A DNA stretch of 64,000 nucleotides from Ktedonobacter racemifer DSM 44963 (GTDB lineage: Bacteria; Chloroflexota; Ktedonobacteria; Ktedonobacterales; Ktedonobacteraceae). Position 1 is the first letter of the stretch, and each line of letters starts with the position of its first letter. Position numbers and translations under genes: made by a program. The stretch is from the NCBI RefSeq assembly GCF_000178855.1, contig NZ_ADVG01000001.1:620001-684000 (forward strand). The letters are read 5' to 3'. The notes below the pieces were generated by a model that was given only the letters and a program-made list of their open reading frames with translations, had not been told where the DNA came from and searched no databases. Shown piece by piece: positions 37,019-46,856 of this stretch.

Positions 37019-37515
37019 ACGGCTCAGCCGCTCTAGATGCTGGCAGGAAGAAGTACCGTTCTAGAGAAAGTGTTGCCAGGCATCTGAGGCGAGCCTCAAC
37101 CATGGCGGGATAGCCAGGAAGATGCTTCCCCCGAAGGAGAAGCATGGGATGCTGCTCGCAGGAGAGGGGAAACCACGCTGTATCCTCCTGAATTTCCTGC
37201 AAAGCTGAGAAAAATACGACAAATACTCTAAAATTCAAAATTAAGTGTAAAGCCTTGATTGTTACACGCAGGGGGTACCCCTGCATGTAACAATCAAGGC
37301 TTTTGATCGGTACGTGCTTCCTCTGCTAAAGAAGAGATACTCTTCCTTCTTCTCTCTACTTTAGAGACTCTTCTAAAGAGATTCAATCATAGAGGGTCTA
37401 CCTGATGATGAGACCCTGTGTACGCCGTATACGTGATTTTCATGGGGGTGTTAGCAGAGGGCATCGCCTGTCCTGTACCTTCCATGTATAAAAGAGTCGA
37501 AAAAGGGATATAACC
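37019..37515. other. gene-less stretch with a long hairpin
   Basis: Contains the hairpin 37249-37303; otherwise no coding signal. The promoter of the GH15 gene must lie in the last 200 nt but no clear -35/-10 pair was found. Confidence 0.35.
37249..37303. terminator. 26-bp near-perfect hairpin with T tail
   Basis: AAAGCCTTGATTGTTAC begins the left arm and the right arm ends GTAACAATCAAGGCTTTT. One G-T pair and a 3-nt loop. A-rich and T-rich flanks make it a potential bidirectional terminator. Confidence 0.55.
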
Positions 37516-39372
37516 ATGAAATTTGCTTCAAACCTTGAGGGAAATTACCTACCGATTGAAGATCATGCCATTATTGGCAACCTCCATACTGTCGCATTAG
37601 TTGGTATTGATGGAACTATTGACTGGTACTGCCTTCCACGCTTTGACTCGCCAAGCATTTTCGGAGCGATTCTGGATGCCGATAAGGGTGGTATGTTCCG
37701 TCTCACGTCTAATGATGTAAATACTAAATATCTCCAAATCTACTTGCCGGAAACGAACGTCGTACTGACACGCTTTATCACCGATTACGGCGGAGGGGAA
37801 CTGACAGACTTCATGCCTATCAAAGAGAAGCACACAGCCCCGTATCGACATACTCTTGTACGTTCTATTTCCGGTGCAGTAGGCACGCTGCCAATCAAAT
37901 TGACCTGCCGGCCCGCGTTTAACTATGCGAGAGACCCGCATCACATTGAATTAGTTGCGGGAGGAGCGATTTTTCACAGTCATGAGTTCGACCTCTATTT
38001 GACCTCACCAGTTCCTCTAGAGAGAGATGGGAAAGGAGGAGTAACAGCCGCCTTCACATTGCGAAGAGGAGAATCCGCTCATTTTCATCTCATCAGCGAC
38101 CGTGAACTGGAGTATCTGCCCGGCCCACTCACGGAAACAGCATACCAGGACCTGTTGTACGAAACGCTACACTACTGGTATCGCTGGCTTTCTAACTGCA
38201 CCTACCAGGGACGCTGGCGAGAAATGGTACAGCGTTCGGCACTGGTGCTGAAACTGCTCACCTATGCACCAACTGGTGCGATCGTTGCCGCTCCAACCAC
38301 CAGTTTGCCTGAAACACTTGGAGGAAACCGCAACTGGGATTACCGTTATAGCTGGCTACGAGACGCTGCGTTTACGCTTGACAGCCTGCTAAAACTGGGC
38401 TTTACAGAAGAGGGGGAGGCTTTCACAGGTTGGTTAAACGAACGCTGCCATGAGTTAAAGGAGAACGGGACACTTCAACCAATGTATGGCATTACTGGAG
38501 AGCAGGATTTGAAGGAATCAACGCTCGATCATCTTGCAGGGTATCGAGGTAGCCGCCCAGTGCGCATTGGCAATGGAGCCTACACGCAAAAGCAACTGGA
38601 CATCTACGGTGAATTGATGGAAGCCATTAATATTTACAATAACTATGATGCAATCTCCTACAACCTGTGGCAAAACCTCTGCCGCTTGCTGAATTGGCTC
38701 AGTCAGCACTGGAAAGAATCGGACAACGGTATTTGGGAAGTAAGAGGAGGAGAAAAACCATTTCTGCATTCACGCCTGATGTGTTGGGTTGCGTTTGACC
38801 GTGCTTTGCGTATAGCGAGAGACTGGGGGTGGCCCGCACCACTCTCTACCTGGGAACAAATCAGAGCGGAAAGCTATGATCAGATTATGCAAGAGGGCTG
38901 GAATAAGCAGAGAAACTGTTTCACGCAGTATTATGGCAGCGACGCAGTGGACGCAAGCGCTCTGTTACTGCTCTTAAAACACTTTACAGGGCCACATGAG
39001 CCACGAGTTGTGGCGACAATAGAGCGCATTAAGGAAGAGCTTACAGTCGGAACAACAACCGTTCGGCGTTATGATCAGAAAACCGCAGCAGATGATGGCA
39101 TGGGGCGGAGTTCTGAAGGAGCATTCACCGCCTGTTGCTTCTGGATGATAGAAAACCTGGCGCGTATAAATAAATTGGAGGAGGCGCGCCTGCGTCTGGA
39201 AAAGCTGTTATCAATGAGCAATCATGTGGGGCTGTATGCTGAAGAAATCAGTTCCAGCATAAAGGCCGTAGGAAACTTCCCACAGGCTTTTTCTCATCTG
39301 GCACTGATTACAGCCTGCTATGCGCTGGACGAGACGTTGAATACGCGAAAAGGATGGTATTGGCGAGAGTAG
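37516..39372 (+). CDS. glycoside hydrolase family 15 (glucoamylase/trehalase type)
   Basis: 618 residues, complete. N-terminal super-sandwich (IEDHAIIGNLHTVALVGIDG, TIDWYCLPRFDSPSIFGAIL), then the (alpha/alpha)6 barrel: TTSLPETLGGNRNWDYRYSW and LRDAAFTLDSLLKLGF. The catalytic acid Glu408 is in GIWEVRGG and the base Glu576 in GLYAEEISSS. This bacterial/archaeal GH15 subgroup includes trehalases and glucoamylases (family knowledge), and the sequence alone does not decide. No signal peptide, so cytoplasmic; it fits turnover of storage glucans or trehalose, as does GH65 at 18.4 kb. Its codons and frame are clean despite pseudogene neighbours. Confidence 0.9.
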   Translation: MKFASNLEGNYLPIEDHAIIGNLHTVALVGIDGTIDWYCLPRFDSPSIFGAILDADKGGMFRLTSNDVNTKYLQIYLPETNVVLTRFITDYGGGELTDFMPIKEKHTAPYRHTLVRSISGAVGTLPIKLTCRPAFNYARDPHHIELVAGGAIFHSHEFDLYLTSPVPLERDGKGGVTAAFTLRRGESAHFHLISDRELEYLPGPLTETAYQDLLYETLHYWYRWLSNCTYQGRWREMVQRSALVLKLLTYAPTGAIVAAPTTSLPETLGGNRNWDYRYSWLRDAAFTLDSLLKLGFTEEGEAFTGWLNERCHELKENGTLQPMYGITGEQDLKESTLDHLAGYRGSRPVRIGNGAYTQKQLDIYGELMEAINIYNNYDAISYNLWQNLCRLLNWLSQHWKESDNGIWEVRGGEKPFLHSRLMCWVAFDRALRIARDWGWPAPLSTWEQIRAESYDQIMQEGWNKQRNCFTQYYGSDAVDASALLLLLKHFTGPHEPRVVATIERIKEELTVGTTTVRRYDQKTAADDGMGRSSEGAFTACCFWMIENLARINKLEEARLRLEKLLSMSNHVGLYAEEISSSIKAVGNFPQAFSHLALITACYALDETLNTRKGWYWRE

Positions 39373-39485
39373 ACATTGCACGCCAACTTATACATGGACT
39401 ATATATTGATCAAGGTTTCCTCTATCCCTTCCCCATACTGGTGTAATTGGAATGTTACCCAGAAATCTGTGAGGAATAGGAAGTG

Positions 39486-39950
39486 TCAGAACTGAAACCA
39501 CCGTGTTGGTTGATGTGAATTCTCAGCTCGATTCTTCAGACCTTTGTGCTGGCGGTGCTCGATGCCTGGTATGATCTCTTTTTTAGCGGCTGCATAGCTG
39601 GCCAGCTTATCGGGAATAATCACACGCGGCACATACTGGAGCCCTTTCAGCAATTTCCGAAAGAACTTTTTGGCAGTTTGCGTATTGCGCCGACTCTGCA
39701 CCAGAATATCAAGGACGTTGCCATACTGATCCACAGCACGCCACAAATAGTGCTACTTTCCATTGATCTTCAAGAATACCTCATCAAGATGCCGCGTGTC
39801 TCCCATCTTACCAGGGCTATACTTGCGTGTATTAGCATACTGCTGACCGAATTTCAGGCACCACTGGCGAATCGTTTCATACAAGGATACTTCCAGGAGC
39901 AGATCGGCCAACGAAGGCCAGTATCTTGCGGACGGCTTCCTCCACAAGAT
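39486..39950 (-). pseudogene. IS6-family transposase fragment, copy 3, with internal stop
   Basis: LYETIRQWCLKFGQQYANTR, then DTRHLDEVFLKINGK (first catalytic Asp), a stop, HYLWRAVDQYGNVLDILVQS, RRNTQTAKKFFRKLLKGLQY, RVIIPDKLASYAAAKKEI (second Asp) and ENSHQPTRW. N-terminal and C-terminal ends are missing. It belongs to a different IS6 subgroup from copies 1 and 2. It lies within the remains of a methyltransferase gene. Confidence 0.75.
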
Positions 39951-39959
39951 ATTGGCGTT

Positions 39960-40300
39960 ACGCCTTCCCATACAAAGATCGCCAGACTGGTAGGGTTGAA
40001 GGGGGTCCCGCTGAAGACCGCTTCCAGGCTCTCTGTATCGAAGTCGATGGGGAGAAACGTGACCTGTTGCGGCAGCCGACCACAATGTTTGTGCAGCTTC
40101 TTCTTTTTGTCTTCCTGCACGGATGAGAGGTCAACTTCAAACACGCGCGTGCGCTCCATCCCGGCCAGGCGATAGGGGCGCGTATCAAGCCCGGCTCCCA
40201 GGATCACCACTTGTTCGATCCCCTGCGAGAGGGCATCCCGGACGGCATCGTCGATAATGTTAAAGACGGTGTATACTCGAGCCAATGGAGAATTGACCGA
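39960..40300 (-). pseudogene. SAM-dependent methyltransferase fragment (leucine carboxyl methyltransferase family)
   Basis: IEQVVILGAGLDTRPYRLAG is the SAM-binding motif I of the LCM/PPM family, followed by RVFEVDLSSVQEDKKKKL, VTFLPIDFDTESLEAVF and TSLAIFVWEGVT. Both ends are lost: the C-terminal half is replaced by the IS6 fragment and the N-terminal 50-60 residues are absent. Family members often methylate carboxylates in secondary metabolites. Confidence 0.7.
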
Positions 40301-40597
40301 CCCCCAAGCAGGCTGTAAGCTGAGGAAAATCAACACCAATCCTCAGGAGACCAGCCATGCTCAGGAGTCAGACAGTGAATACCATTATGTAGAATGGAAT
40401 GAGCTATATAGTCATCTTCCTTGTTCATGTGAGATCTGGCAGAACTGGCTACAATGGGCGCATGAATCCTGGCATTGTTCGTATGAGAGCAAGATGCGAG
40501 AAGTTTTTTCTGATCATTCGGGGTATGCTGTTTTCTACTTGTAAAAGGCAAGGAGAATACAGGTTCTGTGATCTGGTGAATAGAAGTAATTTTCAGA

Positions 40598-41425
40598 ATG
40601 CATGAACTGCAAATCTTGTTGACTGGTCTCGCATTCGGTGAGTCGCCGCGTTGGCACGAGGACCGTCTGTGGTTCTCTAACTGGGGCACCCAGGAGGTCG
40701 TTGCCGTCGATCTGGAGGGCAAGAGCGAAGTCATGGTCCGCGTGCCGACCACGATTCCCTTTTGCATCGACTGGCTGCCCGATGGACGTCTGCTCGTCGT
40801 TTCAGGGCGCGAGGGACTTCTCCTGCGCAGGGAGCCCGACGGGGAGCTAGTGACCCATGCCATTCTTTCCGATCTTGCTGGCATCTGGAACGAGATCGTC
40901 GTGGATGGTCGCGACAATATCTACATCAACGGCGGCGGCTTTGATGCTCCCGGAATCATCGCGCTGGTCACCCCCGATGGGTCGGTGCGCCAAGTGGCTG
41001 ACAACATCGCTTTCCCGAATGGGATGGCCGTGACACCCGATAACTTGACGCTGATCGTCGCTGAGTCCCATGGAAACCTTCTCACAGCCTTCGACATTGA
41101 TGGCGACGGCAGCCTGTCGAATCGGCGAGTCTGGGCCGCGCTCGAAGGAGCAGCCCCTGACGGCATCTGTCTCGACGCTGAAGGTGCCGTTTGGTACGGC
41201 GATGTCCCGAACAAGTGTTGTGTGCGGGTTAGAGAAGGTAGTGGGGTCTTGCAGACGATCCATCTTGACCGTGGCTGCTTCGCATGCATGCTCGGAGGGG
41301 GAAATAAGCAAACGCTGTTCCTGATGGCAGCCGAGTGGCGTGGTTTTGAGCACATGGCTGACGGGGCACGAACGGGTCAGATCCTCACCACCCACGCATC
41401 TGCACCGGGCGTCGGTTGGCCATAG
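40598..41425 (+). CDS. SMP-30/gluconolactonase-type beta-propeller lactonase
   Basis: 275 residues, six-bladed propeller of the SMP-30 family. FGESPRWHEDRLWFSNWGTQ carries the metal-binding Glu. Next come TTIPFCIDWLPDGRLLVVSG, IWNEIVVDGRDNIYINGGGF (Asn ligand), AFPNGMAVTPDNLTLIVAES (catalytic-site Asn) and AAPDGICLDAEGAVWYGDVP (Asp ligand). Such enzymes hydrolyse sugar lactones using a divalent metal; substrate undefined. A terminator follows. The gene is isolated between pseudogenes and appears intact. Confidence 0.88.
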   Translation: MHELQILLTGLAFGESPRWHEDRLWFSNWGTQEVVAVDLEGKSEVMVRVPTTIPFCIDWLPDGRLLVVSGREGLLLRREPDGELVTHAILSDLAGIWNEIVVDGRDNIYINGGGFDAPGIIALVTPDGSVRQVADNIAFPNGMAVTPDNLTLIVAESHGNLLTAFDIDGDGSLSNRRVWAALEGAAPDGICLDAEGAVWYGDVPNKCCVRVREGSGVLQTIHLDRGCFACMLGGGNKQTLFLMAAEWRGFEHMADGARTGQILTTHASAPGVGWP

Positions 41426-41460
41426 CCGAAGGGCAGCATGGCTTTCTCCCGAGCATGAGA

Positions 41461-41496
41461 AAGGGCAGGAGCCATGTGAGGCATCCTCCTGCCCTT
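41461..41496. terminator. terminator-like hairpin between SMP-30 and the next gene
   Basis: AAGGGCAGGAG (41461-41471) pairs exactly with CTCCTGCCCTT (41486-41496). It lies between the convergent SMP-30 gene and the minus-strand hypothetical gene. No clear T tract. Confidence 0.6.
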
Positions 41497-41518
41497 CCAG
41501 TTCAAAACGATTGGGGCT

Positions 41519-41866
41519 TCAATCAGGCTTGACCAGACCAACTGTCTCCGTCAAGACAGAAAGTGGTTTCCGTTTTCCTGAGTGAAGCTCGCGCGGCGTT
41601 GGCCCCGCTGGTGTCGGCTCATCGGCCAGTCGGGACAGCAATAACTGATTGAGCGCCATCCCCTGCTCGACCAATTTGCGTTCCTCCTCACCGAGGGCAA
41701 CCAGTTCAAGCATCCTGGTCAGGTTTCCGTTGGCTTCTAGCACAAGAGGCACTTTTTCCGCCTCAGTTTGGCTTCCGAAGGATAGTGATGCCTGTCTGTC
41801 TTGAACAATCATGGTAGACGGTGCAGACAGTGTAAATTTCCTCTGAAAACCTGGCACGAGAGACAA
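41519..41866 (-). CDS. hypothetical protein, not recognised
   Basis: 115 residues. The middle (NGNLTRMLELVALGEEERKL, VEQGMALNQLLLSRLADEPT) is probably helical, and the end is Pro/Lys-rich (GPTPRELHSGKRKPLSVL). It looks like the C-terminal tail of a larger protein rather than a free-standing domain. Composition is protein-like, but I do not recognise a family. It may be a fragment. Confidence 0.3.
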   Translation of the reverse strand: MSLVPGFQRKFTLSAPSTMIVQDRQASLSFGSQTEAEKVPLVLEANGNLTRMLELVALGEEERKLVEQGMALNQLLLSRLADEPTPAGPTPRELHSGKRKPLSVLTETVGLVKPD

Positions 41867-42599
41867 AAATCTCTCCCTCAGATCTGAACCTTCCGTATCA
41901 ATTGTTCAGATGATGTAAGAGTGCTTAGGCAGGGGTTGTCTTGGCTTAAGGCTGCAAGATGACCGTATTACCTAGGCGTTCCAATGGGCGAACGAGCCGT
42001 TGTTGAATCTTCTGTTTATTTGCGATGGGAAAGGAGTCAGTTCCTCTCTTACAGCTCACCTCCATTGTGGGGACACGACTTCCAGAGATGTTCCTCCTGA
42101 AAACTGATTCGACGCTTGCTCTGAAAGATCACCAACAGGGCGTCTTTCCACATGAGATTTTCCTCTACGTGCTTCCCTGATGGGAGCAACAATGAGTGGT
42201 TCTTCCAGACACCCGAAGACAGCTTCGTCTTCAAGCTTGACTGCCTTATTATTTCCATCGTTTTTAGTATTGGGATCTTTCCTCCGTAGTGTACCAACTT
42301 CGTCCATCGAATTCTTTTTCATTCTGAATGGTGCACCTACGGTGCATGACGCTTCGTCTGGAACTCCTGGATAGCAAGAGCTTTTTGTCGTCTCATCCTC
42401 AGTTCCATGCCGGGTGGTGCGGCTGCGACGCATGGTTTCTTTGGAATTACGTGGCTCTGCCCAGGAATTGCGCAACGAGGTAGTAGCAAGATAGTGACAG
42501 CTTGCTGGCCAGCCGTTCCTCAACGTGAGCATAGTTGCAGAGAAGCAGCGATGTGGTACACTTTTCTGAAAACACTCTGCTTTGAGAAAAGAGAAAACC
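41867..42599. other. gene-less stretch
   Basis: No convincing gene on either strand. The inverted core of the dispersed repeat (TTGCGCAACGAG) is at 42468-42479. Confidence 0.4.
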
Positions 42600-43346
42600 A
42601 TGAGCGAAACGAAGACTTTTCAAACTTCTCTGGCGGTCATTGCCGATATCCATGGGAATCGTTGGGCCCTGGAGGCGGTCTTGCAGGATATCGATCGCCG
42701 AGGCATCCAACAGATCGTGAATCTGGGAGATCACCTGACAGGCCCGCTTGATCCCGCGGGTACCGCCGACCTGCTCATAGCCCGCAAGATGGTGAATGTT
42801 TGTGGCAACGACGATCGCGAACTTTTTCTGCCGCAGGAAAAACGCTCGCTCTCCCAAAACTACACCTGCACCCAGCTCACCCCGGCTCATTTTGCCTGGC
42901 TGCGCTCCTTGCCGGACACAACCGTTATCGCCGATGAGCTCTTTGTCTGCCACGGCGACCTCTTCGATGCGCCTTATCTACTTGAAGAGGTAACTCATTC
43001 CGGTGTCTTCTTGAGAAACACCTTGGTCATCGCGACCAGCGTCGCCGAGATTACCCAACCAGTCATCCTCAGTGGACATAGCCACATCCCTCGTACGGTT
43101 TCCCTATCGCAAGGAAAGCTCCTTATTAACCCTGGCAGCGTTGGGATGCCAGCCTACTCTATGGAGACATATGTTATGGAATCCGGCAGCCCTCACGCTC
43201 GTTATGCGCTTTTGCACCAGAAACAGCACGGGTGGCAGGTGGAGCATATACAGGTGCCGTACGCATGGGAACAGGCAGCGCAGATCGCACGTGGCAATCA
43301 GCGCGCTGATTGGGCACAGTGGCTGACCACAGGCCGAGCGCGGTAA
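42600..43346 (+). CDS. calcineurin-like metallophosphoesterase
   Basis: 248 residues from the ATG at 42600. Metal-binding motifs in order: AVIADIHGNRWAL (DxH), VNLGDHL (GD), NVCGNDDREL (GND), FVCHGDLFDA (GH-type His) and VILSGHSHIPRTV (GHxH). The size and the DIHGN start place it with YfcE/ApaH-like small phosphodiesterases, which hydrolyse nucleotides, cyclic nucleotides or phosphoproteins. It stands alone. Confidence 0.88.
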   Translation: MSETKTFQTSLAVIADIHGNRWALEAVLQDIDRRGIQQIVNLGDHLTGPLDPAGTADLLIARKMVNVCGNDDRELFLPQEKRSLSQNYTCTQLTPAHFAWLRSLPDTTVIADELFVCHGDLFDAPYLLEEVTHSGVFLRNTLVIATSVAEITQPVILSGHSHIPRTVSLSQGKLLINPGSVGMPAYSMETYVMESGSPHARYALLHQKQHGWQVEHIQVPYAWEQAAQIARGNQRADWAQWLTTGRAR

Positions 43347-43380
43347 TCCTCAGCGATAGACATCTCCCTCCTCGTTGGTT

Positions 43381-43640
43381 TCACACGCCCACGCCTTCCA
43401 GACCGAGGAAGGCCGCAAAAGCGCTTGGGACGCCAAACTGGAGAGTACGAGAGTACGTCTGCATTAATGAGAACTGCTCCTGCAATTGCGTCAAGTGGTC
43501 ACACAGCTGCCGTATTTCCACCTCATGAGTCGAAATGTCCAAAGCCATGCATGGGATAGTATCGCTGTTTTATTCCACGATGATTTTGCTCCAAACGATT
43601 ATTGAGATATTTACTGATTCTATGGAACACATGGTCGCCC
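43381..43640 (-). pseudogene. C-terminal fragment of an IS6-like transposase
   Basis: On the minus strand: HRISKYLNNRLEQNHRGIKQ, then RYYPMHGFGHF (catalytic Glu region of IS6 relatives, usually NNRxEQDHRxIKxR). After a shift, EVEIRQLCDHLTQLQEQFSL and a stop at 43381. The N-terminal two-thirds are absent. Confidence 0.5.
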
Positions 43641-43909
43641 AGCGTTTCACGTATTGCTCGTGGGTAAAGAGAAACAAGTTGATCATATGCGATCGTTCAT
43701 AGTATTTTGAATGGTGCTGTGCCCACAAAGGAGGGAACATCCTGGCAAGTTAACTATAATGAGCGAGTTAGGCACCCGCACATGGAACAATCAACGTTTT
43801 TGTTCGGTTCGTATTTCTTCTGCGAGAGAGGAGATACACGTCCTTCTTCTCTTCGGATACTCTTCCAAAGTGGGTCAACGTCATTTTACGGGCTGGTTCG
43901 ATAAGAAGG

Positions 43910-43941
43910 TCAATGCGGAGGCGATTATGCCTCCGCATTGA
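43910..43941 (-). terminator. terminator of the kelch lipoprotein gene
   Basis: TCAATGCGGAGGC and its exact complement (13 bp, 6-nt loop), 25 nt past the stop on the minus strand, followed by a T-rich CCTTCTTA. Confidence 0.7.
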
Positions 43942-43965
43942 TCTAAGCTCTAGAGCTCTCAAAAC

Positions 43966-45096
43966 TTACACTGTAGGGGATTGCCATGTTTTGCCGTTCC
44001 ACCGCCATAAGCTATCATTGAATGTACTCATAGTGATGGAAGTGGCAAAGGCATAGACGGTTTTCTGCGCCGCACTATAGAACAGGTACATCTTTTGTTC
44101 TGGAAGATGTTGTACTGACTGTTGAGTCCAGGTTCTTCCATTCCAGGCCCAGGAAACCTGGATTTTCTGTTTGTCAGAATTTTCACCTCCCGCCAGCGTC
44201 AGGATCACCTGCTGGGAAGCCTCATCCAGGACCATAGCGGTGGAAGAGGAGTAGGCTCCATATAAGATCCCATCGTTGGTGAAACGCACCTCGGGAGAGG
44301 TGGCGGGATGCTGTTGGGTCCACGTCGTGCCATCCCAGGTCCACGTATCGGTCAAAAGGGGAATGGGTGCGCCCATGTCATCTCCCCCGAAAAGCACCAC
44401 CGTGCGCATGGCAGCATCATAGGCCATGCTTGCATTCAAGCGGGCTGAAGGAGAAGTAGCGGGATGCTGCTGAGTCCAGGTCTGCCCATCCCAGGTCCAC
44501 GTATCGTTCAAGGGAGATTTCGTGTCCGTTCCATACCCCCCAAAGAGGACAAGCTGCCCAATCGCTGCATCATACACCAGAGTGGCATCCCTGCGTGGCG
44601 GTGGAGCAATGCTAGGATGCATCTGGGTCCAGGTGCTGCCATCCCAGGTCCACGTATCGTTCGTAGCTGAACCGAAGATGGGAGAGCCGCCGAAGAGCAC
44701 GACGAGACCCGTGGCATCATCATAGGCCATACTGGCCCCAAGAATGGGTCCTGGCGAGGTCGCGGGATGCTGTTGCGTCCAGGCATGCCCATCCCAGGTC
44801 CACGTATCCTGTAAATAGCCATTGAAGCTCTTGCCACCCAAGAGCACAAGTGTCTTGTGCTGCCTGTCATAGGCAAATTGCGGCACAGCTCTTGAGCCTG
44901 GCCCAGTTTTATCGTCGATAAAAGTCGGGACGATGTGCGCATCAGGATGCGGCGTTGCGGTTGCATGGGGTGTCGCTTTGCCCTGTGAAACCGCTGCAGA
45001 ATGATCTCCACAGGCTGTCAAAAGAAGGACGAGGCCGAGAATGCAGAGGCCTGCCGTGAGTTGCAGCCAGGTAGACGACCGCATGCCTTTGCCCAT
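43966..45096 (-). CDS. kelch-repeat lipoprotein
   Basis: 376 residues if started at 45096, giving a compact lipoprotein signal ending LLLTAC (Cys29); the frame also has an ATG at 45135. The mature part is a beta-propeller with repeats built around LVLLGG or LVLFGG, DTWTWDG and TWTQQHPATSP. The strongly similar DTWTWDGxTW units also make the DNA repetitive. Such surface propellers bind glycans or proteins. It lies 44-83 nt downstream of the secreted protease gene on the same strand, likely co-transcribed. Confidence 0.8.
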   Translation of the reverse strand: MGKGMRSSTWLQLTAGLCILGLVLLLTACGDHSAAVSQGKATPHATATPHPDAHIVPTFIDDKTGPGSRAVPQFAYDRQHKTLVLLGGKSFNGYLQDTWTWDGHAWTQQHPATSPGPILGASMAYDDATGLVVLFGGSPIFGSATNDTWTWDGSTWTQMHPSIAPPPRRDATLVYDAAIGQLVLFGGYGTDTKSPLNDTWTWDGQTWTQQHPATSPSARLNASMAYDAAMRTVVLFGGDDMGAPIPLLTDTWTWDGTTWTQQHPATSPEVRFTNDGILYGAYSSSTAMVLDEASQQVILTLAGGENSDKQKIQVSWAWNGRTWTQQSVQHLPEQKMYLFYSAAQKTVYAFATSITMSTFNDSLWRWNGKTWQSPTV

Positions 45097-45179
45097 AAGA
45101 TAAATCTCTTCTTTCACCAAAAACCTTTGTCTCATGTGTTGCTGCCTTCAAGAATCAGAGCAAGCATAAGATGTCACTA

Positions 45180-46130
45180 TTACCAGACAATGCCACCATT
45201 GCCATTGTCATAGACCATCCCGTTCCAGAGTTGATCAATAGTAATGGTGTAAACTCCTGTACCCTGTGTATTGCAAGACTTCTGCCCGCAGGTCTCGGAA
45301 TAGGTCATGGTGTTATTGGTGAAATCGTACCCGAGGATGGTGATAAAATGGCTTGTTCCAGGCGCGTTGATCCAATCCGGCAGGACGTTGTCATTGACAG
45401 AAACAATGAGTGGCTTCTTGCTTAAGGCAATATCTTGCTGCACGTCATTCTTAAAGCTCGCTTTGGTCAAACTATCTACGCCAAGCACTGCATAGAAATA
45501 GCTGGAATAGTTAGAGCTATGGCCCGACGCTTCCCAGTTTAAAACGTCCCTGACATCATCGAAGGTAGCGTAAGCGTTTGGATAGCTCTGGTAGCTCATC
45601 TCACCAGCTGAAGTAAAAGCTGAGGGATAGCTCTGCGTCGCAATATACTGGACATAGGAAGTGTAATGCGTATCATTCCAAGCCGTCGTGGTGTAAGGAT
45701 CACTATAAGTGTGAGTCCCCCTCTTGAGATTGACGCCCCAGTACCCAAGCGTAGCTGTTGAGGCTCCTGGTCCACACTCATTCCAAAAATATTTATCGGT
45801 ATAGCCGTGTCCAGCCGAATCGGTACCGGTATAAGGAGGCTCACTGACATATTGTGCCGGAGAATAGCTCAGGTGAGCCTGTGAAGCCAGTACAATATGT
45901 GGTTTCCATTGATTTTTTTGTTGCAAGAAGGTTGGATTCTGCTTCTGGTGACCCTTTCCTCCAGCCAACAATTGACCAGGTTGTATACCTTGACCAGAGC
46001 CAGTCAAGGCAGATGTAAGCTCGCTTGCATGGGCGATAGGAACGTGAAGGGAACACATCAGCAGTAAAACCAGGATAAACAGCGCCTGTTTACCGCGTCG
46101 AACAAAGGAAAAAAGGGAGTGGCTTTTCAC
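45180..46130 (-). CDS. secreted C39-like cysteine peptidase
   Basis: 316 residues with a GTG start at 46130. A Sec signal peptide (LFILVLLLMCSLHVPIAHA) is followed by a linker and a papain-like C39_2 domain. Cys119 in FWNECGPGASTATLGYWG is the nucleophile, TFDDVRDVLNWEASGH lies in the middle, and His261 in GTSHFITILGYD precedes an Asp/Asn. These peptidases process extracellular or own-surface substrates. The ribosome site is the end of a GA dinucleotide repeat. Together with the kelch lipoprotein it forms a two-gene secreted unit. Confidence 0.8.
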   Translation of the reverse strand: MKSHSLFSFVRRGKQALFILVLLLMCSLHVPIAHASELTSALTGSGQGIQPGQLLAGGKGHQKQNPTFLQQKNQWKPHIVLASQAHLSYSPAQYVSEPPYTGTDSAGHGYTDKYFWNECGPGASTATLGYWGVNLKRGTHTYSDPYTTTAWNDTHYTSYVQYIATQSYPSAFTSAGEMSYQSYPNAYATFDDVRDVLNWEASGHSSNYSSYFYAVLGVDSLTKASFKNDVQQDIALSKKPLIVSVNDNVLPDWINAPGTSHFITILGYDFTNNTMTYSETCGQKSCNTQGTGVYTITIDQLWNGMVYDNGNGGIVW

Positions 46131-46138
46131 AAATAATC

Positions 46139-46153
46139 CTCTCTCTCTCTCTC
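46139..46153. repeat. CT/GA dinucleotide repeat forming the protease ribosome site
   Basis: Seven and a half CT units on the plus strand, GA on the coding strand, ending in AGG 7 nt before the GTG start. Slippage would change the length of the Shine-Dalgarno purine tract. Confidence 0.7.
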
Positions 46154-46159
46154 ATAAAT

Positions 46160-46179
46160 TAATGCATGCAAATGCATTA
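46160..46179. promoter_or_regulatory. small palindrome upstream of the protease gene
   Basis: TAATGCAT, 4 nt, ATGCATTA, 30-50 nt before the start codon. Possible operator; no regulator is known for it. Confidence 0.3.
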
Positions 46180-46856
46180 AAGTAAAAAAATACAATCGTT
46201 CAGGTTCTTCTCTCCATTGACCCTCTCTGGTAACTTCCCAAGAAGACCATCTCAACATCCCTGCTTTAGTAGTTTTCCCTTTTCATAAATTGGATGTTGG
46301 ATGTATTGCTAAGTATAACTAAGATAATCCTTATTGTCGAGATAGAATGAAACAAATAAAAACACAAATACATTTCTTGAAACGAAAAAGTCATAAAAAA
46401 TCACTTCCCTTATTTTGACAAATAAAGCAATAGAAGAAAAAGAAGCGGGCGCCTCATCATATTAATGATTATAGAGGAAATTGAGTACAGCGATACGCTA
46501 TGCCGAGAATCTCGACTGGCTGGTATCAACCACGAACCTGATGGTCTTGCCCACTAGCCCTTATGGGTGATAGCTTACGTGGCACAGTACAATATTACGA
46601 AATAAAACTGCTGAGTATGAAATAAAACAAGCGACCTCCTGACTCTTTTTCAGCAAGAGCCAAGAGGTCTTGGCTACATATCCGACCAATAGCGAGGCAA
46701 CACGAGATCTCTAAGCATAGGCGCAACCTCATGATCGTAAACGAGATGATCTAGCCTACATTTGGTCGTTTCATGAATGGGAGTGTCATCGCGATCAGCA
46801 CATTCAAGCGTTTTCTCTCGAAATAGCTCCTGATGTATGGTTTACTATCCGCTGAG
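46180..46856. other. AT-rich gene-less stretch
   Basis: About 680 nt without coding signal. It is clearly richer in A and T than its surroundings and probably carries the promoter of the protease/kelch unit. Confidence 0.45.

Noticed and set aside
42056..42601. Minus-strand frame of 181 residues before the metallophosphoesterase
   Set aside because: Composition is not protein-like and it contains the dispersed repeat core; no conserved block seen.
43707..43904. Small plus-strand frame
   Set aside because: No ribosome site or family resemblance; lies between IS remnants and a terminator.
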